This document shows positions 16,443-21,955 of a stretch of DNA of 21,955 bases, in pieces. Where the stretch lies: positions 1 through 21,955 of the forward strand of contig CAKRHL010000018.1 of the NCBI GenBank assembly GCA_934338765.1, read 5' to 3'. The notes beneath the pieces are model-generated. The model was not told the DNA's origin and did no database searches. It was given only the letters and a program-made list of their open reading frames with translations. Position 1 is the stretch's first letter; each line of letters begins with the position of its first letter. Source of the DNA: an uncultured Lachnospiraceae bacterium (lineage in GTDB: Bacteria; Bacillota; Clostridia; Lachnospirales; Lachnospiraceae). The position numbers and the translations under genes were made by a program.

Positions 16443-16485
16443 GCGCGGTAGAAAATGAGATGAGTTTTCTGCCGTGCGTTTTTTT
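16443..16485 (+). terminator. Intrinsic terminator after the gerA-like gene, overlapping the antiporter leader
   Basis: A 13-bp stem (16443-16455 with 16465-16477, two G-T wobbles) with a 9-base loop is followed by seven consecutive Ts (16479-16485). GTGC (16441-16444) can alternatively pair with GCAC (16486-16489) after the T tract. It should stop transcripts from the germination gene. Confidence 0.85.
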
Positions 16486-16515
16486 GCACAATTTTGAAAT
16501 ATGGAGGCGTAGATC

Positions 16516-17967
16516 ATGAAAAAATTAAAATCTGCGGTATGGGGTGCAGCCTTGGCATTATGCGCTTTGATGGCGAACTCTTCCGTGGCGTTTGCGGCGG
16601 AGAAGGGTGCAGAGAGTGTTGGCAGCACATTGTCACTTGCATATTGTATCCCGTTTGTTGGAATGCTGTTATGTATTGCAATTTGTCCTCTTGTAGTAGG
16701 CGAATGGTGGGAAAAATGGAAGCCGGCGGCGGTTATCTTCTGGTCACTGGCCTTTGTGATCCCGTTTGCGGTATTTATCGGAGCAGGTACGGCGTGGGAG
16801 CAGGTTTTAGAGTCTATTATCGGTGATTATCTTGGATTCATCGTATTGCTGTTTGGATTGTTCTGCGTTGCAGGTAATATCGTGCTGGAGGGTGATCTGG
16901 TGGGCACTCCGAAGCTCAATGTGCTTTTACTGCTGATCGGCACCGCATTATCCGGCTGGATCGGCACCACCGGAGCAAGTATGGTAATGATCCGTCCACT
17001 GATCCGTGCCAACAAATGGCGTCAGCGTAAAGCACAGATCGTCATTTTCTTTATCTTCCTGGTATCCAATATCGGTGGTTGTCTGACCCCTGTTGGTGAT
17101 CCGCCTCTTTTGATGGGATTTAATAACGGTGTCGGCTTCTTCTGGAGCTTAAATCTTCTGCCGGTTATGTTACTTAATGTGGCAATCCTGCTTCTGTTAT
17201 TCTATATCATTGATAACAATGCATACAAGAAGGATGTGGCAGACGGTCTCAAGCCGGAGACAAGTGAGGAGAAAAAGAAGCTTCATCTGGCAGGCGCTCA
17301 CAATATTATCTTTATGATCGTGATCGTGGCAGCAGTTATTTTGAGTGGTGTACTGCCACAGCAGGTACCGGTCTTTGCAAAGGGTATTCATTTCTACGGA
17401 GAGGTTGAGTTAAGCTATGCTTCAATTCTGGAAATGGTAATGATCCTGGCAGCAGCATCCCTTTCCTTCCGTACCACCAAGAAAGAGGTACGTGAGGAGA
17501 ATCACTTTACATGGGATGCGATTCAGGAAGTGGCAGTTCTCTTCATTGGCATTTTTATCACAATGATCCCGGCTCTGTTGATCCTCAAGGCAAGAGGAAG
17601 CGAGCTTGGTATTGAGAAGCCATGGCAGTTCTTCTGGATGACAGGTTTCCTGTCCAGCTTTTTGGACAATACACCGACCTATCTGGTATTCTTCACCACG
17701 GCAGTACATTCCGCTTTGACGGGTGGCACAATGGTCAAGGTGCTGGATGGAACAATTCCAAAGATATTCCTGATGGCGATCTCCTGTGGTGCCGTATTTA
17801 TGGGAGCGAATACTTACATTGGTAACGCACCGAACTTTATGGTTCGTTCCATTGCCGAGGAAAACGGAATCAAGATGCCTTCCTTCTTTGGATATATGGC
17901 ATGGTCCGTCAGCTGCCTGATCCCGGTATTTATTATTGATACTCTGATATTTTTCCTGTTTATTTAA
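16516..17967 (+). CDS. NhaD-type Na+/H+ antiporter (ion transporter superfamily)
   Basis: The 483-residue polytopic protein has about 12 hydrophobic segments preceded by a signal-like N-terminus (1-28, ending VAFAA). Two family hallmarks are present: SNIGGCLTPVGDPPLLMGF (184-202) and FLDNTPTYLVFF (382-393), the paired re-entrant motifs of the NhaD/arsenite-citrate ion transporter superfamily. It should exchange cytoplasmic Na+ for protons across the membrane, serving sodium and pH balance; substrate is inferred from the closest family pattern. GGAGG at 16503-16507 supports the ATG. It appears monocistronic, with promoter and terminator on either side. Confidence 0.85.
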   Translation: MKKLKSAVWGAALALCALMANSSVAFAAEKGAESVGSTLSLAYCIPFVGMLLCIAICPLVVGEWWEKWKPAAVIFWSLAFVIPFAVFIGAGTAWEQVLESIIGDYLGFIVLLFGLFCVAGNIVLEGDLVGTPKLNVLLLLIGTALSGWIGTTGASMVMIRPLIRANKWRQRKAQIVIFFIFLVSNIGGCLTPVGDPPLLMGFNNGVGFFWSLNLLPVMLLNVAILLLLFYIIDNNAYKKDVADGLKPETSEEKKKLHLAGAHNIIFMIVIVAAVILSGVLPQQVPVFAKGIHFYGEVELSYASILEMVMILAAASLSFRTTKKEVREENHFTWDAIQEVAVLFIGIFITMIPALLILKARGSELGIEKPWQFFWMTGFLSSFLDNTPTYLVFFTTAVHSALTGGTMVKVLDGTIPKIFLMAISCGAVFMGANTYIGNAPNFMVRSIAEENGIKMPSFFGYMAWSVSCLIPVFIIDTLIFFLFI

Positions 17968-17986
17968 TTAGGGATTAAAATTAACG

Positions 17987-18015
17987 ATGACGTCCCCAAT
18001 GATCTGTGGTATGAT
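17987..18015 (+). promoter_or_regulatory. Extended -10 promoter for the tatD-rsmA unit
   Basis: ATGACG (17987-17992), 17 bases, then TATGAT (18010-18015) preceded by TGG gives a recognisable extended -10 promoter. The -10 box lies in the loop of the terminator hairpin of the preceding gene. Confidence 0.5.
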
Positions 18016-18044
18016 AGATTGCAGACATTGGGGATTTTAATTTT
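17993..18044 (+). terminator. Terminator of the antiporter gene
   Basis: TCCCCAATG (17993-18001) pairs perfectly with CATTGGGGA (18026-18034), followed by TTTTAATTTT. The 24-base loop is long. AAAATTAA upstream can extend the pairing across an asymmetric bulge. Confidence 0.6.
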
Positions 18045-18056
18045 GCGGAAAATGTT

Positions 18057-18094
18057 AAGCCATGCCCTGTTGCCTGCAGGGAGTTATTTGGCTT
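18057..18094 (+). other. Folded leader upstream of tatD
   Basis: Nested pairs AAGCCA/TGGCTT (18057-18062, 18089-18094) and CCCTG/CAGGG (18065-18069, 18077-18081) could form a stem just before the translation start. Function unknown. Confidence 0.35.
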
Positions 18095-18114
18095 GGAAAG
18101 ATATGGTGGAAAGA

Positions 18115-18879
18115 ATGATTTTTGATACACATGCACATTATATGGATGACCGGTTTGCAGAGGATCGGGAGGAGCTGTTGGCTTCCCTGCACGATGCAGG
18201 CGTTGGCAATGTTGTGGAGGTGGGAGCGAGTATACAGTCCACGAAGGACGCCGTGGCATTAAGCCGGAAATATGATTTTGTATACGGAGCCGTGGGAATT
18301 CATCCCGACGGGGTACCGGAAATGACAGGCGAAACCATAGAATGGCTGAAGGAGCTTACCGGGGAGCCGAAGGTTGTGGCAATAGGAGAGATTGGTCTGG
18401 ACTATTATTATGATGAGCCGGACAGAGAGCTTCAAAAGAAATGGTTTATCCGGCAGCTGGAGGTAGCTAAGGAGACAAAAATGCCGGTGATCATTCACAG
18501 CCGGGATGCCGCACAGGATACCCTGCAGATCATGGAGGAGCATTGTGACTGGAGCCAGGGGGGCGTGATCCACTGCTTTTCTTATACGGTGGAGACAGCC
18601 AGAATATATCTGAAAAAGGGATTTTATCTGGGGATCGGTGGTGTTGTTACCTTCAAAAACGGCAGGAAGCTTGTGGAGGTTGTGAAGGAGGCTCCGTTAG
18701 AGCAGCTTGTGCTGGAGACGGACAGCCCGTATCTGACTCCGGTGCCAAACCGTGGAAAGCGAAATGATTCCAGACAGCTCGCCTATGTGGTTGATGCGAT
18801 CGCACAGATCAAGGGCATCGACAGGGAAGAAGTGATCCGGGTCACAGAGGAAAATGCCAAAAGGATGTATCGGCTTTAG
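18115..18879 (+). CDS. tatD: TatD-family metal-dependent DNase
   Basis: The 254-residue protein matches the family's usual length when started at ATG 18115, giving the standard opening MIFDTHAH; in-frame ATGs at 18019 and 18103 would add residues not typical of the family. Metal ligands of this TIM-barrel hydrolase are all present: His6 and His8 (DTHAH), Glu92 (GEIGLDYYYD), His128 (IIHSRD), His153 (IHCFS) and Asp203 (ETDSPY). TatD enzymes are cytoplasmic 3'-5' exonucleases or D-aminoacyl-type hydrolases tied to DNA repair. In most Firmicutes tatD is followed by rnmV (ribonuclease M5) and then rsmA; here rsmA follows directly after 57 bases. Confidence 0.93.
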   Translation: MIFDTHAHYMDDRFAEDREELLASLHDAGVGNVVEVGASIQSTKDAVALSRKYDFVYGAVGIHPDGVPEMTGETIEWLKELTGEPKVVAIGEIGLDYYYDEPDRELQKKWFIRQLEVAKETKMPVIIHSRDAAQDTLQIMEEHCDWSQGGVIHCFSYTVETARIYLKKGFYLGIGGVVTFKNGRKLVEVVKEAPLEQLVLETDSPYLTPVPNRGKRNDSRQLAYVVDAIAQIKGIDREEVIRVTEENAKRMYRL

Positions 18880-18936
18880 ACAGATACACTTTTTGAATCT
18901 TTTATCGAAGCAGCAGAAATTTAGAAAGGAGCGGTT

Positions 18937-19800
18937 ATGGCAACATTAGGAAACCCGCAGAATACCATAGAGATTTTACAGAAATATGATTTTCATTTTC
19001 AGAAGAAGTTTGGTCAGAATTTTCTGATCGATACCCATGTGCTGGAGCGCATTGTGGAATCTTCCGATATTTCGAAGGACGATTTTGTGCTGGAGATCGG
19101 TCCGGGCATCGGAACCATGACACAGTATCTCTGTGAGCACGCAGGGAAAGTAATGGCGGTGGAGATTGACAAAAACCTCCTGCCGATCCTTGCAGATACG
19201 TTAAAGGAGTATGATAATGTTACGGTGGTGAATGAGGATATTCTGAAACTGGATATTGGAAAGATTGCACAGGAATATAATGACGGCAGGCCGATTAAGG
19301 TGGTGGCAAATCTGCCATACTATATAACAACACCGATCATTATGGCACTTTTTGAAAGTCACGTTCCGTTGGCCAGCGTGACAGTTATGGTGCAGAAGGA
19401 AGTGGCGGAGCGTATGCAGGCCGGTCCGGGGACAAAGGATTACGGCGCATTGTCCTTGGCAGTGCAGTATTATTCTAAGGCGGAGATTACCGCCAATGTG
19501 CCGCCGAACTGCTTTATGCCGCGTCCAAAGGTTGGTTCCGCAGTGATCCGGCTGACCTGTCATCAGGAACCGCCGGTAAAGGTTGTGGATGAGAAGTTTT
19601 TCTTCCGGGTGATCCGTGCGTCTTTCAATCAGAGACGGAAAACACTGCAAAATGGTCTTGGCAATGATGCCGGACTGCCGGTGACAAAGCAGCAGACGGC
19701 AGAGGCGCTGAGACAGATGGGCCTTTCCGAGACGATCCGGGGCGAAGCATTGTCGCTGGAGCAGTTTGCCGAGCTGAGCAATATTCTGAAAACCATGTAG
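18937..19800 (+). CDS. rsmA: 16S rRNA dimethyladenosine transferase RsmA (KsgA)
   Basis: It dimethylates two adjacent adenines near the 3' end of 16S rRNA (A1518 and A1519 in Escherichia coli numbering) late in 30S assembly, using S-adenosylmethionine. The 287 residues carry KKFGQNFL at 23-30, the SAM-binding EIGPGIGTMT (53-62), acidic AVEIDKN (74-80), NEDIL (99-103) and the catalytic NLPYYITTP (125-133). A C-terminal helical domain includes ASFNQRRKTL. The length is normal. AAAGGAG just upstream supports the ATG, and co-transcription with tatD is likely. Confidence 0.97.
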   Translation: MATLGNPQNTIEILQKYDFHFQKKFGQNFLIDTHVLERIVESSDISKDDFVLEIGPGIGTMTQYLCEHAGKVMAVEIDKNLLPILADTLKEYDNVTVVNEDILKLDIGKIAQEYNDGRPIKVVANLPYYITTPIIMALFESHVPLASVTVMVQKEVAERMQAGPGTKDYGALSLAVQYYSKAEITANVPPNCFMPRPKVGSAVIRLTCHQEPPVKVVDEKFFFRVIRASFNQRRKTLQNGLGNDAGLPVTKQQTAEALRQMGLSETIRGEALSLEQFAELSNILKTM

Positions 19801-19961
19801 AACAGAATGACACAGAAAATGAAATCGGGATGGGAAAAACCGGAACGGGTAGGGCTTTAGAAAAGCTGAGGAATGAAATAAGGGCTGAGAGATATATTAA
19901 GTATTAGGTTTATAAAAGTATAGCTTAAAGTATGGATGCTTTGAAAGGTGGGTTTAGTAAG

Positions 19962-21761
19962 ATGATGGTAACAGAAAGATTAGCATTATTAAAAAATCTG
20001 ATGCAGCAGTACGGGATTGATTATTACTATATTCCGACCAATGATTTTCACGGATCGGAGTATGTGGCAGATTATTTCAAATGCCGGGAATATATGTCCG
20101 GATTTACGGGCTCTGCGGGAAATATGCTGGTAAGTCAGTCAGAGACAGGTCTCTGGACCGATGGAAGGTATTTTCTGCAGGCAGAGGAGCAGCTTGCAGG
20201 CAGCGGTATTACACTATTCCGGATGGGAGAACCGGGTGTGCCAAAGATTTTTGAATATATTGCACAGCATATTCAGCCGGGACAGTGTCTTGGTTTTGAC
20301 GGGCGTATGGTGGATGCCTTTTATGCCCTGCAGCTCAAAAAGATCGTGGAAAGTAAGGGGGCTCGCCTGATCGCAGATTACGATCTGGTGGGAATGGTAT
20401 GGCCGGATCGTCCGGCGATCGAAGCAAGGCCTGCATACAGTCTTGCGCCGCAGTTTACGGGAGTGAGCCGTGGGGATAAGATGGATGCCATTTGTAAATG
20501 GCTGGACAAGAAACGGGCGGACATGCTGGTGGTTACATCTCTGGATGATATTGCATGGCTTTTAAATATCCGCGGAGAGGATATCCATTGCTGTCCGGTA
20601 GTGTTGGGATATTTAGTGATCAAACCACTGGAGAGATTTCTGTTTACGCATAAGAGTGCATTCAGTTCAAGGCTGCGGCAGGAGCTGGCAAGGGATAGCG
20701 TGATCCTGCGGGATTATGAAGAGATTTATGATTATCTGGCCGGGGTGAAGGAAGGCAGCCGCGTGGCCATGGACATGCATGTGGCTAATTACCGGCTGGC
20801 AAGCGTGATACCTCAGCACGCCAAGATCCTTGGTGTCGTGAATCCGGTCAATATGATGAAAGCGATAAAAAATCCTGCTGAGATTGCGGGAGAAAAGGCA
20901 GCACACATTAAGGACGGTGTGGCACTGACTCGTTTTATCTACTGGCTGAAGCAGAACATTCAGAAAATGCCGTTGACGGAGCGTATGGTTGCGGCGCAGC
21001 TGGAAGCATTCCGGGGGAGTGTGGGAGATTATCTGGGACCAAGCTTTGACCCGATCGCAGCGTATGGTCCACACGGCGCCATTGTTCATTACAGTGCTAC
21101 GGAGGAGACCGATGCAAGACTGCTGGCAGAGGGATTTCTTCTTTTGGATACCGGTGGTCATTATCTGCAGGGAACCACGGATGTTACACGAACCATTCTG
21201 CTGGGTCGGCAGGCAACGCCGGAGGAGAAAAAATATTATACGGCAGTCTTGTGTGGAAACCTGCGTCTGGCAGCGGCAAAGTTCAAGAAGGGCTGCAGCG
21301 GTGTGGCTCTCGATATATTGGCGAGACAGCCCCTTTGGGATATGGGATGTGATTTTAATCACGGAACCGGTCACGGTGTCGGATGCCTGCTCAATGTCCA
21401 TGAGGGACCCAATGCGATCCGTTACCGTATTGTGGCACAGCCGGACGGCAATGTGGAGATGCAGCCGGGCATGATCACTTCGGACGAACCGGGCGTTTAT
21501 CTGGAAGGAAAGTTTGGAATCCGTCTGGAGAATCTGATCCTCTGTGTAGAGAAGGAAAAGAATGAATTTGGAGAATTCTTCGGTTTTGAGACCCTCACTA
21601 TGGCTCCGTTTGACCGGGATGCCATTGCTCCGGAGCAGATGACAGCACGGGATAAAAGGCTGTTAAACGCTTATCACGAAAAAGTGTACGAAACCATTTC
21701 TCCATATCTGGGCCGCAACGAGGCAGAATGGTTAATGGATGCGTGTGCACCGATCGACTGA
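19962..21761 (+). CDS. Xaa-Pro aminopeptidase (M24B, aminopeptidase P)
   Basis: This cytoplasmic dinuclear-metal enzyme releases N-terminal residues preceding proline. The long form (599 residues) has two creatinase-N-like domains and a C-terminal pita-bread domain, as in eukaryotic-type APP1. The five metal ligands are visible: Asp396 (LLLDTGGHY), Asp407 (GTTDVTRT), His471 (HGTGHGVG), Glu509 (SDEPGVY) and Glu523 (GIRLENLIL). I choose ATG 19962 because AAAGGTGGG lies about 9 bases before it; the in-frame ATG at 19932 lacks any ribosome site. The 161 bases after rsmA contain no promoter or terminator I can defend, so read-through from tatD-rsmA is possible. Confidence 0.93.
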   Translation: MMVTERLALLKNLMQQYGIDYYYIPTNDFHGSEYVADYFKCREYMSGFTGSAGNMLVSQSETGLWTDGRYFLQAEEQLAGSGITLFRMGEPGVPKIFEYIAQHIQPGQCLGFDGRMVDAFYALQLKKIVESKGARLIADYDLVGMVWPDRPAIEARPAYSLAPQFTGVSRGDKMDAICKWLDKKRADMLVVTSLDDIAWLLNIRGEDIHCCPVVLGYLVIKPLERFLFTHKSAFSSRLRQELARDSVILRDYEEIYDYLAGVKEGSRVAMDMHVANYRLASVIPQHAKILGVVNPVNMMKAIKNPAEIAGEKAAHIKDGVALTRFIYWLKQNIQKMPLTERMVAAQLEAFRGSVGDYLGPSFDPIAAYGPHGAIVHYSATEETDARLLAEGFLLLDTGGHYLQGTTDVTRTILLGRQATPEEKKYYTAVLCGNLRLAAAKFKKGCSGVALDILARQPLWDMGCDFNHGTGHGVGCLLNVHEGPNAIRYRIVAQPDGNVEMQPGMITSDEPGVYLEGKFGIRLENLILCVEKEKNEFGEFFGFETLTMAPFDRDAIAPEQMTARDKRLLNAYHEKVYETISPYLGRNEAEWLMDACAPID

Positions 21762-21796
21762 ATGACGTTGTAACTAACCCACCCTTTTCATCTGAA

Positions 21797-21827
21797 ACAT
21801 AAGAAACACCCATAATATTTCTTATGT
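21797..21827 (+). terminator. Hairpin after the aminopeptidase gene
   Basis: ACATAAGAAA (21797-21806) pairs perfectly with TTTCTTATGT (21818-21827) around an 11-base loop. No T tract follows directly, so it is a weak terminator or an mRNA 3'-end stabiliser. Confidence 0.5.
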
Positions 21828-21874
21828 CCGATTACTTGAAATGTGATTTTTGCCTTTTAATTTTTTGAATGCCA

Positions 21875-21955
21875 GGGGCTGTGTCTGAAAATTGTCTTGT
21901 CGCCCTACGGTTTTCGAAAAATCTAAATGCTTTGCTGTTTCGATGTTCGATGAAC
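21875..21955. mobile_element. Possible end of an IS-like or dispersed repeat, cut by window edge
   Basis: The sequence from GGGGCTGTGTCTGAAAATTG to the window end resembles terminal sequences of Firmicute insertion elements, with a G-rich tip followed by TGTCTGAAAA. Read on the minus strand, one frame ends in a stop (TAG) about 25 bases into the window edge, as a transposase C-terminus would. Too little is visible to name a family or to see the other inverted repeat. Confidence 0.3.

Noticed and set aside
20667..21401. 244-residue open frame antisense to the aminopeptidase gene
   Set aside because: It lies wholly within a gene whose active-site motifs are complete, has no ribosome site, and its composition is that of a shadow frame.

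Overview
The window looks like chromosome of a spore-forming gut Firmicute of the Lachnospiraceae type. The signs are strong Gram-positive Shine-Dalgarno sites, a GerA/SpoVAF germination protein behind a sigma-G-like promoter, PadR control of a membrane protein, and secreted proteins built from BIG2, FN3, dockerin, cohesin and lysine-rich LRR modules. Base composition is mostly 43-55% G+C, with one markedly AT-rich block inside the largest gene. I see no rRNA, tRNA, CRISPR array, prophage or complete insertion sequence.

Left part (1-4200): a DUF4179-type single-pass membrane protein cut by the window edge; a two-gene operon of a PadR repressor and a HAAS-SEDS (FtsW/RodA-fold) membrane protein, driven by a perfect-consensus promoter overlaid by a long operator; then a convergent gene for a secreted, C-terminally membrane-anchored protein of unknown function.

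Centre (4240-13930): the notable locus. A 2329-residue secreted subtilisin-like protease ends in a complete type I dockerin. The next gene, 92 bases downstream, encodes a secreted protein with three cohesin-like modules, a Pro/Thr linker and an extremely Lys-rich LRR tail. Together they look like a self-contained, protease-carrying, non-cellulosomal cohesin-dockerin surface complex. The protease gene is mosaic: about 3 kb of AT-rich DNA coding for BIG2, RCC1 and SbsA-type Ig modules seems to have been inserted into an older beta-helix. A degenerate FN3-like gene fragment follows the scaffoldin.

Right part (13990-21955): a minus-strand protein that I read as a PD-(D/E)XK-like fold plus winged helix; an orphan GerA/SpoVAF-like germination protein; an NhaD/IT-superfamily Na+/H+ antiporter; then the housekeeping genes tatD, rsmA (ksgA) and an M24B Xaa-Pro aminopeptidase. 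The last 80 or so bases look like the end of a dispersed or IS-like element. Several promoters here overlap intrinsic terminators of the preceding gene. No gene-free stretch exceeds 300 bases; each shorter gap is described through its promoter, terminator or structure.
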